NCBI GenBank assembly: GCA_019054805.1
Contig: JAHQIY010000002.1
Location: forward strand, 4,092,001-4,156,000
DNA from: Brachionus manjavacas
Lineage: Eukaryota > Rotifera > Eurotatoria > Ploima > Brachionidae
Direction of reading: 5' to 3'
Length of the DNA: 64,000 nucleotides
Below are positions 12,201-23,190 of the stretch, piece after piece. The notes beneath the pieces are model-generated. The model had not been told where the DNA came from and searched no databases. It saw nothing but the letters and a program-made list of their open reading frames with translations. The position numbers and the translations under genes were made by a program. Numbering within the stretch: position 1 is the first letter of the stretch; every line of letters starts with the position of its first letter.

Positions 12201-13106
12201 CCTCGTGACGCCACTGAGCAGCCTTTTTTCTTGTAATAAACCCGCGCCAATATCGCTGTATATGAGTTGCTGCAATGTTCCGGTCCATGCTTGCCTCTCC
12301 TTTATTAGCATTAGCTCGTTCCATTTCCTTTAGCAAATTTCGGTACATTTGAGCCCTAGCTCGACCCTGTCTAGCTCTCTCATGATTTTGAATAAGCCTA
12401 ATGGCCTCTTCTAAAGTTATGTTTAAATCATGCTTATCCTGAAAACAAAAAATTTTTTTTAAGTCAAAAATTACAAAAAAAATTTATTAAATACTTTGCT
12501 TTCTTTAGGAGGAATTTGTGCTAAAATTTCACCGAGAAGCTTTTCTTTTTCCTGTAAAGCTTCAGCTTTTTCCAACTTGTAATATGTCGGAATCGGTAAT
12601 TCAATGTCGTTCTAAAAAATTAAAATCAAAATTTAATAGGATAAAAATTATTCTATTACCGGAGTTAATTTAAGATCTTGTAGAATATCGTCAAAAAAAT
12701 GGTATTCTGAGTATTCTAGTTGTATCATTTCATGCTTTAGCTCTATAATTCTACCAATGCATCCATCTAGAACATGTCTGAGAACTCTTCTTTTTTGAGC
12801 ATGAGTTATTTGATCATAGCACTCTTCGAGTTTGCGAAATGACTGGACGTATTTGACGTACATGGTTGCCAAAAGCTGGAAAGCAGCAAGTTTGTCCTGT
12901 TAGGAAAAATTGGAGATAAACTTTCTAGATTTTTTAAAACAGTATTTTACAGTTTCAGGTTTAGGTTCTCCAACAGGAATCTCTATTTGTAAAAGATCAG
13001 ATATTTGCATCTGGGCGTCATGCCACTGTTTGTTGTAAGTGCTTTTGGAAAATCATTTTAATTGACAAGTTATCATAGGGATGTAATAGACTTACGACGA
13101 TGACAT
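9293..13106 (-). CDS. IQCA1: DRC11 / IQCA1: IQ and AAA domain protein of the nexin-dynein regulatory complex
   Basis: Eight exons on the minus strand: 13096-13106, 12951-13041, 12660-12896, 12495-12611, 11972-12438, 9933-10944, 9705-9882 and 9293-9651. They join in frame to 823 residues, close to the size I recall for vertebrate IQCA1. Order: [20 protein letters not shown] start; coiled N-terminal region; an IQ motif ([20 protein letters not shown]); [20 protein letters not shown]; two very Lys-rich tracts (10430-10500 and 10725-10835); and an AAA domain with Walker A GPRGCGKK, where Lys replaces the usual Ser/Thr, and a degenerate Walker B (ILINNCEK). The last exon has [14 protein letters not shown] sensor region ([20 protein letters not shown]) and ends [11 protein letters not shown]11 sits in axonemes and helps hold doublets (family knowledge). 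Exon 1 has only 11 coding bases and is the weakest part. The 1027-bp intron 10945-11971 is unusually long here. Confidence 0.92.
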
Positions 13107-13344
13107 CCTGTCTAATGGTCAAAAAACAAGATTACAATTAAGTTTGTTATTTTAATTTAACTATTAAATTAAAATAATTGCTTAATATTTTATTGATTAA
13201 AGTGTATCTCTAGATGATTTATTATTTTGTGGATAAAACATGTTGCTAGGATACTAGATTTGCCGAATTGTCACTATTTTTGTCTTACGTTAATTCAGTC
13301 ATGAAACTAAGATGTTTTCTAAAATATTTTATTTTTTAAATTTG

Positions 13345-13810
13345 TTTAATTTTTTGTGTTTGAATTACAAAATGTGTCCAATGTTGAAATAACATCGAAA
13401 AAGTGCGATGTTTGAAATATTTTTTTCAGTTTCAAAAAGCAATAAGTCAATATTGCAAACATGAAAAATTTTGTTTTTTTTTTAATAAATTTTGACTTGG
13501 GGTTTGTGATATGATGATCCTTAAAGATTATATTTGTAGTTTAAAAAACCATCTACGCTCTGTTTTCCATTTTTCTTAAATTGAGTATTTGTTAAAATGC
13601 ACCAAACGAAAGTCAATTATCACTTAAGTCAAAATTTTAAAAGATAAAATCAAAGTTTTTCGGGTCTATTTGGTTAGGTAAACTATGGTTCACTTGTTAC
13701 TGGAACAATTCTTGTTCTCAGGTTTTATGAACTATTAGCTATATATTTTCGATGTTTTTTCAGCATTGGATACATTTTTTAATACAAACACAAAAAATAA
13801 CTAAACCAAT
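13345..13810. mobile_element. Foldback element, about 60-bp terminal inverted repeats
   Basis: Sequence 13345-13405 (TTTTTTGTGTTTGAATTACA, then CCAATGTTGAAATAACATCG) is the imperfect reverse complement of 13750-13810. The interior 13500-13740 is also found, reversed, at 28325-28730, so this is a repeat family and not chance. No transposase was seen, so it is likely a non-autonomous DNA transposon. It holds the empty insertion site (near 13590) of a small MITE that is present in the second copy. Confidence 0.7.
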
Positions 13811-14223
13811 TTGAAATAAATAAACCAATTTGAAATTAATTAAAAAAAATATTTAATTTAAGCTCAATCTTTTGGGCAAAAATTGGAAAAACAAAGATTT
13901 TTGCCTGATTTTCAATTAGATTTCATTTAATATTTAGATATTACAAGGCTGTTCTTAAAGTTTTAAAAATAAAGCTTTGAAACTTAAAAAAATACAGAAT
14001 TCAAATAATTTTTTATTCGAGGTATGGACAATATTTTATCAAATACAATTATTCAATAATTCAGAGATAATTCAGATATATTAAACTAAAGGACTATTTG
14101 ATTATACGAGTATTAGATTATTAAAATCTCTCTTATTGTTTAATGGCCTATATTTTCAAAGCTATCTATTTTTTTTATTTATGTATCTAATTTTAGTATC
14201 TAATTATTTTATCTAAGTATCAA

Positions 14224-14526
14224 AATTTTTTTTTTGTTGTATCTATTACAAAAAGGAAGATAAATTAAGAAAAATAAAAAAAAAATAAAGAGTCTCAAGA
14301 AGCAGAAATGGAAATTCAAAATGAAGTTGAAAACAATTTTAATGAAAATTCAGCTCAGTCCGAGATTCTAAAAAAGAAAAGAGGATGACCCACTGGATCA
14401 AAAAACAATCCGAAATCAATTCAAAATCAACCTCAAAACAAAAGAACAAAAAAAGATTATTTTTTTTTTCTTTTTCTTAATTTTTCTTCCTTTTTGTAAT
14501 AGATACAACAAAAAAAATTTATTCAC
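14224..14526. mobile_element. Inverted-repeat element with the remnant of an AT-hook reading frame
   Basis: Arms of about 60 bp: 14224-14285 (TTGTTGTATCTATTACAAAA) and 14460-14526 in reverse orientation with few mismatches. Between them on the plus strand a short frame starts at an ATG near 14308 (MEIQNEVENNFNENSAQ) and, across one TGA, reads KKKRG and PTGSKNNPKS. That resembles an AT-hook (KRGRPxGSKNK), found in some transposon proteins; the TGA stands where an Arg codon would be expected. The outer flanks also share AAGCTATCT in inverse orientation (14159 and 14539), so the element may be longer. Confidence 0.6.
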
Positions 14527-14695
14527 TATATTTAGATAGCTTATAATATAAATAAAATAAAAAAAGAATTAGATAAAAATTAGGATAAAAAATGAAAAAA
14601 GGATTATAAAAAAAATAACTTAAAAATTTTATTTGAGAATATTTTTTTACAATTTTCATGTTTTAAATGTGGGGATTCCATAAAAAAATAGACCA

Positions 14696-16303
14696 TCATT
14701 TGACTTGATTTTTGTAGCATTTAATATAAAATTTAAAGTGCACAGAAAATAATATATAGATTAAAAATTTAGTCGAATGTGCTAAATACTCGGTATATTC
14801 TGATAAAATGAAAAGTCCATCATTGTGTTTAATTTTTATAAGTTTATCTATAAAAGATACTGGCTGAGATTCGTTTCTGATTTTTAAAAAATACAAATCT
14901 AGCATGTGCTTTTGTGGATCATTCCATAATGTTGAAAAATTTCCAGATTCTGGTATAGCTGTAAATTCGGTTTTGTTCAGATAGAGCTCTTTTAGCTGGT
15001 TAAAATTGTCCCTATACTGAGTAAAAACGCTAAATGATATTAAAAAAGAATAAATAAATGCAGTTAGCGCATAGTGGCGAACAAAATGAAAATGTTTATA
15101 GTGTAAAATATAATATTTAGTTTGGAACTTGGACTTTTTAAAATCATTGTAGTCTGGCCAAGAGCGTTTAGTCGAGTAAAAAAAATAAAATTTTTTGTAA
15201 TCTAACATTTTAAATCTAGTTGTTGTGTAATTTTTTCTAAAAGTTGATCTTAGTGACAACATGTATTCATGGCGAAATTTAAAATGAAATAAAACTGAGG
15301 TAAATATGTTGAAAAAAATGGTTACTATCTTTAAACACGATAGAAACATATTTAAAATAGCTGCCAATCTTTGGTAGTAAACTAGAGTTGAGCAAATATT
15401 ACCGAGAGGCTCATTACTTGTTAAATTAGAGCTGTGCAATATATTGTTTGAATTAAGGTCAGTGAGACCTTTAATCCAAAAAATGAATGACAACAAATAC
15501 ATCCAAGCAAAAATGTTCAGAATTAAAAAAAATTTTTCTTTTAAAAAAATACTGTAATAAATGTCCTCTCGCTTAAATTTATAATTTTCGATAAGCTTTA
15601 AAAATGGCTTTGGATAATGATTGTATTTTTCTGAATCTATTGAAATGGATTCATCAGAGTTGGAAGTCTTTGAGCTGTAAATGTTCTCTTCAAATGCCAT
15701 AGATTGTCCCGAAAAGAAGTCTTGCGCTTTTTTATTCTTTTTTTCATGTTTTGATTGATTTAATCTCATGCTTTTTTCCAATTTTAGACTTGGTTCGGAT
15801 TCTGTTAACGAGTGTGATTTTTTTTGCTTTGACAATTTTTTTAATAAATTAAATTTTTCCTGATCAATTGAATATTTTTCACTTTTTGATCGTCTATTAA
15901 GAAAGTCATTATACACATTAGCGGATTTCGAGAACTTACTGCTTTTCATAACTAATGAAATTAATATGTAATCGGCTGTTATCATGCTAAATTCGAGTAT
16001 AATTGGCAAAAAATAATTCAAATACGATATAAATTGGCACATAAAATTGACTGATGTGAGACTAGACTTTTTTGAAAATGAAAAAATCCACAAATTTAAT
16101 TTATCAATTAAGAACCAAGTGTCGCTCAGAAGAATAACCATCATTAAATAGCGCATTGGTTTGGTACTTTGTAAAAAATTTGTTTTCTTTTTTCGATAAA
16201 TTATGATATAAAGACAAATATTTAGAAAAATTCCCGAAAATAGCGTAACTGGTTCCATTACATGTCTATAAAAAAATTTTAAACTATTTTCTTGCTTTTC
16301 CAT
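14696..16303 (-). CDS. Seven-transmembrane receptor-like protein, ligand unknown
   Basis: A single open frame of 535 residues from the ATG at 16303; the codon two upstream is TTG and was not used. Hydrophobic segments by eye: 15-37, 51-75, 86-118, 258-276, 314-340, about 421-440 and about 505-525, fitting a rhodopsin-like topology. Cys89 at the start of TM3 (FMCQF) and Cys304 in the second outer loop (GNICST) could form the family disulfide. Oddities: the loop between TM3 and TM4 is about 140 residues and Ser/Lys-rich, while in most such receptors the long loop lies between TM5 and TM6; TM3 ends TADYILISLVM instead of DRY; TM7 lacks a clear NPxxY; the outer loop between TM6 and TM7 is long. 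N-glycosylation-like NLT and NKT sites are in outer loops. A divergent peptide receptor is my best guess; a non-GPCR 7TM protein is possible. Confidence 0.6.
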   Translation of the reverse strand: MEKQENSLKFFYRHVMEPVTLFSGIFLNICLYIIIYRKKKTNFLQSTKPMRYLMMVILLSDTWFLIDKLNLWIFSFSKKSSLTSVNFMCQFISYLNYFLPIILEFSMITADYILISLVMKSSKFSKSANVYNDFLNRRSKSEKYSIDQEKFNLLKKLSKQKKSHSLTESEPSLKLEKSMRLNQSKHEKKNKKAQDFFSGQSMAFEENIYSSKTSNSDESISIDSEKYNHYPKPFLKLIENYKFKREDIYYSIFLKEKFFLILNIFAWMYLLSFIFWIKGLTDLNSNNILHSSNLTSNEPLGNICSTLVYYQRLAAILNMFLSCLKIVTIFFNIFTSVLFHFKFRHEYMLSLRSTFRKNYTTTRFKMLDYKKFYFFYSTKRSWPDYNDFKKSKFQTKYYILHYKHFHFVRHYALTAFIYSFLISFSVFTQYRDNFNQLKELYLNKTEFTAIPESGNFSTLWNDPQKHMLDLYFLKIRNESQPVSFIDKLIKIKHNDGLFILSEYTEYLAHSTKFLIYILFSVHFKFYIKCYKNQVK

Positions 16304-16394
16304 ATTCAAAATATGATTATTTTGAAAAGCTTGATTACTTATCTAAAATTCAGAATTTAAATTACAAAATTAATAATTAAATTTAATTTGAATC

Positions 16395-16734
16395 AGGTCT
16401 ATAGTGATGAGTGACCAGTTGGTCACATATTATGTGACCAAGACTAGTCACCCTGCCCGACATATTATGTCATCTAGACTCACTGATGATCTATTTTTTT
16501 GTTTTTTCACATGACATTAAAACTTAAAACTGATAATTTTGAATTTCTTTGGTCACTAATTTTTCCTTGGAATTAATTTATTTTTGGTCAGTTATTTTTT
16601 TATTATATAACTTTTGGTCACAAATTCCATCTAAGAAAATTAGGTGAATAGTCTTGGTCACATATTTTTGGTTTAGGTGAAGGGTCCTGGTCCGATAATA
16701 TGGGACCAACTGGTTGCATTTCACTTTAGACCCT
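16395..16734. mobile_element. MITE-like element with GTGACCAGTTGGTCACAT inverted ends
   Basis: Left arm 16396-16450 (GGTCTATAGTGATG, then GTGACCAGTTGGTCACAT) pairs with the reverse complement of 16680-16733 (GGGTCTAAAGTGAAATGCAA, then CCAGTTGGTCCCATATTAT). TTTGAAT lies just outside both ends (16388-16394 and 16734-16740), a likely target-site duplication of 6-8 bp. The interior repeats TGGTCACA-type words several times (16550-16660). No coding frame. Confidence 0.7.
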
Positions 16735-16740
16735 TTGAAT

Positions 16741-19559
16741 TATTACCGTAAATATTTGTTTGAATAATTCTAAAAGGCGACAGACTTGGTATTGGTGTCT
16801 AAAATGATTAATTTTCAAGGCTTAAGATAGAAAAGATGGAAATCTATTTTTTATTTGATAAGAAATCGAAAATTATTTTTTCAAAAGCGCTTAAATCAAG
16901 ATCAAGATCAGGGTAAGGTGCAAATTAACAAATATTTAGGGTAATATAATATTAATTTTCTGATTTAATTTTTGAAAAAGTAAAAAAGAAGATTAAGTAG
17001 TTCTAGAAATGATAGTGCGAGAAATTTTCTAAAAATCAATATAAGGACCTCAAATCGAAAAAATCTACAATTGAAATTGAAAATTTATTACTTTTGTTGT
17101 TTCCATTTGATCATTTTTATGCTTATTTCACAAAAAACAGTATAAAAAATATATTTGCTGTTAATTTTGGTGTTATTTTTCCAATATTATTAGCTAAAAT
17201 GCCAATTTAATATTCTAAGAAATTTTATTAAAAATTTTGAGTGCTCCTCTTAAACTATTGCCTTAAGAAATGATTTTAAGTTCGAGGCCAATTAGAGAAT
17301 AATTGATGAAAATGTCAAAAAGTATGAGATTTTAGCAGTGGATAGATAGTTACTGTAAACAATTTTAAAAAAAGATTTTTTTATTTAAATTTAACACATA
17401 TTATAATTATTTTTATTGATTTCGAGCTTCATAGACAAGAAAGAAAAAAATTATTTGTTCAAATTATTTATTAGATAAATAAATTTGAAATGGTTATACA
17501 TAAAATTTCATGTAGTTAATTTTTTTGGTATTTTTATTTTATTTAAATTTTTTTCTAAATTGCAGACATAATCATATTCAATTAGTAAATATCTCGATAT
17601 ATACATAGTTAAAAAATTTTATGAGTGAATAAGTCGATTCCTTGAAAATTATCTTTAAATATTGTTTAAAAAAAATCTTTAATTAGCTTTTCAAATTACG
17701 TAATTATTTAAATATATCTAAAAATATCTTCCAAAATTTTCATGATAAATAATAAATCTTAAAAAAAATTAAGATCAATCTTTTTTTCTCAATTATAAAT
17801 AATTATTTATTTACACATCTGTACCGTTTTAAAATAAAAAATAAATAAATTAAAGTCAGTTAAATCTAAATATCCATGCAATGAGATGAGTGCAATTACT
17901 AGGTTTTAAAACCAAGTCTCAAAAACCATTGAACCTTGTTAACATGAACATATCTTTAAATTTAATATTTTTGGCCAAATATCAGCTTCAAGCCCATAAA
18001 ATTTGTGTTTATTATTTGTTCATTAATGATTAAATTTTAAAATAAGAAAAGAAAGCTCAATTATTTACAAAAATTATCATTTAGACTACAAGTATATTTT
18101 TTGATACTCGAAACTGTTGATTTTTTTGTTTTCTTAGATGCTTGCTTCTATTCTTAAAGAAAAACCGCAAATCAACCAGGAAAATATATAATGCTTATAT
18201 TTCTTACTTAGGTTATTTTTAAAAACACATATATAAAATATCTTGAGCTTTTCGGATTTTTTTGATAAAAATTTTCCATTTTTAAGATTACAGCATGCCT
18301 AAAATTTTTTAATTGAATCCTGCCATTAATATTATAAATTTTGAAATTTAATTATCATTTACATTGTTTTAGATATACAATTACTTCCTTTTTGATTATA
18401 AATATTAAATTTTTTAATTAAAAAATATCTTCTATTTTTTCAAGATGATCCTTATGAAAAACAAATTTAAAATTGAACAATATATTTTTTTCTTTTAAAA
18501 TACCTAATATTTGAAAAATTTTAAGAACAATATTATAAATTACATTTAAATTATAAATTTATTTTTTTCTAAGTAATTGTTTTTTTCGATTAAGTTCTAT
18601 AAAAATATTATATTTTCAGCTTGTCTTAAGTTTTATTTTCATCACCTTAATTATTTTAAATGAAATCTAAATAAAAATGATTCAATTCCTAATATTAGTT
18701 TTATTTTCAAATTATAGAATAATTAAAAAAACAATAAAAGTATTAGATACGGCAGAAAACCTGTTTAAATTTTAAATAATAAAATAATTTTTTAATTTCA
18801 TCATGATGCAATTCCTCTAATTTAATTACTAAATTGTATTAAATAATTTAAATAGCTGGCTTTTTCATTGAATTTTATACATAAGTTCAAAAAAAAATTA
18901 ATTCTAAATCGGAATTTTTCAAAAAATTAAATTTAAATAAAAAAAATTCAAAAAATATATATTTTTATTTAAAAATTGAATCATTGCAAAATAAAATGCA
19001 AAAAAAATTAAATAGAATGATTTGCATAAACAAAAGTATTTTAAAATGATATAAAAAAATTCAATTAATTAAATTTGTTATTTTTCCAAAATTTAGCTTG
19101 CTTTTTTGTTCTTTAAGCGTATAAATAAAATATGAATACTTATTAAGGGATGAGTAATTCTTTTAATCAACTAAATATTTTTCCTTTAAAACACTAAAGC
19201 ATGAAATAAGGATTTTTTAATCATTTTAGTGTTAAATTCAAAAGCAAATTGAGTAAGATTAACTTATTGACTTATTTAGATGAATTCAATCAATTATGAA
19301 ATTAAATAGGAATAAAAAAACTTAATTTGAAAATTAAGAAATTGATGCTGTTTTAAATCTCAAAATTACCGTTTGCTTTCAAGAAAATTTTAATTGAAGT
19401 TATTTATCAAAATGCTGAAGGTCTAAAACACTTAATGGATAATTTTTATTTTATTAAGATGTATTCTCATTTTATTAATAGATAGAAATCAAAAGAAGGA
19501 CACAGTCTTTGTTGCTACAGTGCCCTAAAGTTCCTCAAATTATCAAATAAATTAAAAAA
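16741..19559. other. Long non-coding stretch
   Basis: About 2.8 kb of very A/T-rich sequence. No frame of convincing length or composition, no splice-bounded exon and no clear repeat with a partner elsewhere in the window was found. Confidence 0.5.
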
Positions 19560-19563
19560 TTAA

Positions 19564-20209
19564 CACTCAAAGGACGGATTTTTTTTATACCATTAAGGAC
19601 AGTCGTGTTTATAAAACCCTACTTTCAAAAATCGGTTATAATAAATAAATTATAACCAAAACCTATATTTTTTTCAACTAAACTTAATATTAAACACAAA
19701 TTACAACTTTATATCACAATATCTTTATAATGACAATATCTTAATCAGGAAAAAAAAATTCCAATGTTAAAATTAGAAATAAGTATAGAGCTATCAAAAA
19801 AAAAAGAAAATATTCATAATTTTGGTTTTATTTTGAAGAGAAAAATTCATAATGACCAAAACATATTTCAGAGCTTCTTTCCTCTTTGATGACAATTTTT
19901 ACAGAGTGTCTTTACGACCATTTCATATAAACACTTCCCATAGGATGACTTTTGCAAAACTTTAAATTAAAACACATTTAATGCGTCAATACTAGACATT
20001 TTTAAAGTCGGGTTTTATAAACCCGATTGTCCTTAATGTATATTTTTTTTGTTGCAGAAAAAATTCAACCTTTTTTTTTTGACAATCAAAAAATTATTAT
20101 TATTTTTTGGTTTAAAAACAATTATTAAAAAGTTGAGGGCTGCAAGAGAATCGATTATTTAGATATTTTTGAGAAACTATGCTATATAAACCCGACCGTT
20201 CTTTGAGTG
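19564..20209. mobile_element. piggyBac-like MITE, TTAA target sites
   Basis: The element begins TTAA-CACTCAAAGGACGG at 19560 and ends CCGTTCTTTGAGTG-TTAA at 20213. The outer 15 bases are inverted with one mismatch, and TTAA flanks both sides, the target duplication of the piggyBac superfamily (family knowledge). A second inverted pair lies inside: 19585-19640 (ATTAAGGACA, GTTTATAAAACCC) against 19990-20042. No transposase frame, so non-autonomous. Confidence 0.75.
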
Positions 20210-20565
20210 TTAATTAAATAATCAGGGATAATAATACTTAATTGAAAAAAAAATAGACAATCAGTATCAATTCATTTGAAATTCTTTATTTTTTTTATTT
20301 TTAATTAAATTTTAACATATCGATAAACTCGAAAGAAGCTTGGAAAATTTTATTATATTCAAAATTATATCATTATTGTAAATATCCTTTTTTTTTAAAT
20401 CCTTAAAATTTGGATAATATTTTTTTTGGATCACATCTAATTTTAGTTAAAAGTAAGGTTTAGAAAAATAATTTTTTATGAATAAATTTTTGCCAGAATT
20501 GCTTTAAAATATTTAATAAGGTGAGCTAATACTTTGCATAGTTATTGCAGATTTACTTGTTACAG

Positions 20566-20757
20566 GTTGGTACATTTTGCAGAACTAATTTATTTAATTC
20601 CATTCAAAAGTTTTAAACAAAGAATTGAAACGAATTTCACAATCTCAGATAATGAAAGTATAAAAAAATTTCAAAATTATTATACTTTGATCGAAAATTA
20701 CCAAAATATAGATCTTAACTTATTGTTTTTTCAATTGAGAGATAATGGTCTAGTCAG
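20566..20757 (+). CDS. Possible isolated exon, product unknown
   Basis: An open stretch bounded by a possible acceptor (TTACAG at 20560-20565) and donor (CAG-GTGACT at 20757). It reads LVHFAELIYLIPFKS and ends NLLFFQLRDNGLVR. The alternating pattern around LIENYQNIDLNLLFFQLRD and GLV faintly recalls the start of a death-fold (CARD) domain, but I cannot support that. No partner exon was found within several kb, so it could be chance or a relic. Confidence 0.25.
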
Positions 20758-20761
20758 GTGA

Positions 20762-21799
20762 CTGCTCATTTTTAAAAAATTACATAATATTGTATCAACT
20801 GTAAAATAATCGCAAATTTGTTCTTAAATCTTAAAGAACGATCAAAAAAAATCAAATATGTTCTGATAAGTTTAAAAATAAATTTTTAAATGAATCTTTT
20901 AAAATAGTTATTTAAAATTTTTAATTTTTTCATTAAAAAAATAAGAATATATTTTATGAGTGTTTTAAAAATTTTGAGTAAATACTTTTTAAAGAGATAA
21001 AGAAATTTGAATTGATTTAGATTAAAAATCGTATTTAAGATAAAAATTGGAAAATATTTACTAGAAAAAATTGATTTTTTAAACGAAATAAATTCCAATT
21101 GTGCGAAATTGAAATTTTATGTTTTTTAAAACTTTTGCAAATAACTAGAAAAAAAAGTTGAAAAAGAATGCGAATTTTGAAAGTGAGTAATGTAAACCCT
21201 TGGGAGATCTTGCACTTTCGATCATTAGGTTTAGTGTTTAAAATAATTTTTAAACACGAATCTTTAATTTTGATCTTTCACCAAAATTTAGCATTTAATT
21301 ATTTTAAAATAAAAATCTTTTCAATTATTTAATTCAATTTTTCAGTTTTTTTCCAATTTTTCAATGGTCGCTTATGCGTGCACTACAAATAACTAAAAAA
21401 ATCACTGTAAAAATGTTTGATAATTAAAAAAAATCGATAAAAATTAAATTTTATCCTCTGTACTAACATAAAAGATCCCTTTTGCTTTTGCTTCGCAATC
21501 TACTTTGACAGAAACTCAGAGAGTTGATTTAGTGGTAAGCTTAAGATTAATTGACAAAACTATTGAATAATAGCAGACGTTTTTCATTTTTTTCAAAATA
21601 TTATAAACCAAATAAGCTCTTAGTAATTACGATTTCAACAACTTAGATTCCAGAAAATTCCATGAAAACAATTAAGAATAATTTTAAATAAGATTAAACA
21701 TTTTTTTAAAAATCTAGTTTTTTTTAAAAATTCACCTTAGAAATATCCATTGAAAGCTGTTATTTTGTTTTTGATATTTGAAAGAAGCGTTAAGATTGC
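20762..21799. other. Non-coding A/T-rich sequence
   Basis: Nothing supported. The minus-strand frame at 20886-21098 is almost only Phe, Ile, Lys, Leu and Asn, as expected from random A/T-rich DNA. Confidence 0.5.
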
Positions 21800-21807
21800 A
21801 AAATAAA

Positions 21808-22114
21808 CAGACTTGTTTTAAAGTCACAGTTTTAAGTCTAAGTCAGAAAAAATAAGTCAAAGTTATGACATAAATTTTTTTTTGTTAAGTCAAAGCCAAT
21901 GTCTTAAAAATTTTTTTCATTTTTTTAGTGAAGTTTAGTCGAGTCAACTAATTTTTTGATTATAAAACTAAACTTTTTTTGGATTAAAATAAAAAATCAT
22001 ATTTATTTTTTAGTTTAAAAATCAGAAAATTAGTTGACTTGACTAAACTTCACTAAAAAAAAAAATTTTAAGTCATTGACTTGACTTAAGACTTGTGACT
22101 TAAAAACAAGTCTG
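21808..22114. mobile_element. hAT-like MITE, copy 1
   Basis: 307 bp beginning CAGACTTG and ending CAAGTCTG. The halves are inverted over most of their length (AAGTTTAGTCGAGTCAACTA near 21935 pairs with TAGTTGACTTGACTAAACTT near 22031). Flanks AAAATAAA and AAAATAAT are an 8-bp duplication with one mismatch. A second copy is at 55334-55681. CAG termini with 8-bp duplications are typical of hAT elements (family knowledge). No coding frame. Confidence 0.85.
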
Positions 22115-22254
22115 AAAATAATTCTCTCTAATTTTTTCCCGTAGACTCAAATTTCATAAAAGGAAAAATAAAATTTTTTTCGATTATAATAAAAGTTATT
22201 GTTTAAAATGGATCCAAGTAGACCTCCATAAATTTCAAGAATTTCAACATCTTC

Positions 22255-23190
22255 TAAATTTTTAGGCTGGCGCCGGCCCTGCTTGGTGATGCTATGTCCG
22301 ACTGAAAAGAAGTCACAACTGGCGTTCCCCAGGGACCGGTACTGGGGCTACTTTTATTTGTTATATATATAGATGATCTTTTGAAAAGTTTTAAATATCC
22401 ATGTTGGTCATTTGCTGATGATCTAAAAATAATAAATCATGATTCCGCAAACCCAATTTTAAATTAAGATTTGAAAATACTAGTTGATTGAACTAAAAAA
22501 TGGTAAACAGAGCTAAACCTTTCGAAATGCAAGGTAATGAACTTTGGGACAAAATAGCCAAAACCCATTTATTATATTAGAAAACAAATTGAAGCCTATG
22601 GTCTGAAAGAGACATTAGAAGAGAGTTATCTTGGCATAATTATTTCTAATGATCTCAAATGGAGAAAACAGTGCATGTTTGCAGTATCTAAAGCCAATAA
22701 AGTCTTGGGACAAACCAAAAGCTCATTTTCTTACCTCGATAAGGAGATTTAAATTTCTCTATGTAAATCAATTGTAATACCTAATTTAGAACACGCAATT
22801 TGTAATTTGTCACCTTTATTATAATAGGAATATAGACTAATCGAAAATTTGAAACGTAGAGCAACGATAATTTATAAAGCCCGGGTAAAATCATATGAAA
22901 AGAGACCCAGTATCCTTCGTTTGATGTCTAGAACAACGACGACTGAGGGGAGATTTAATACAAATGTTTAAAATAATAGATGGATTTGAGCCGATAAATT
23001 TTGAAAAAGGAAAAAATAGTTTTAAGGCTCAAATCGATAAACAAAATATTCAAATTGAATTCATAAGGACTGCAATAGTCTAAATGGCTAAGCGCAAAAT
23101 TTGTGCTAGTAAAGAGCACTATACTGCAGTAACTACTACTACTAAAAAACAATTTCATAAATCTTAAATTCTGAAACATTATTTGATAAA
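22255..23190 (+). mobile_element. Degenerate LINE reverse-transcriptase fragment
   Basis: Plus-strand pieces of a reverse transcriptase: VTTGVPQGPVLGLLLFVIYI then DDLL near 22310-22385, and the catalytic-type box FADD near 22410. Further on: YLGIIISNDLKW near 22630 and KRRATIIYKARVKSYEKRPS near 22850-22905, then RFNTNV. Several in-frame stops and a truncated 5' side show it is dead. It resembles CR1/jockey-type LINEs and differs from the family at 8.2 and 41 kb. Confidence 0.85.

Noticed and set aside
11989..12333. Plus-strand and second minus-strand frames across DRC11 exon 5
   Set aside because: They are shadows of the exon that encodes the IQ motif; the chosen frame matches the family across both splice sites.
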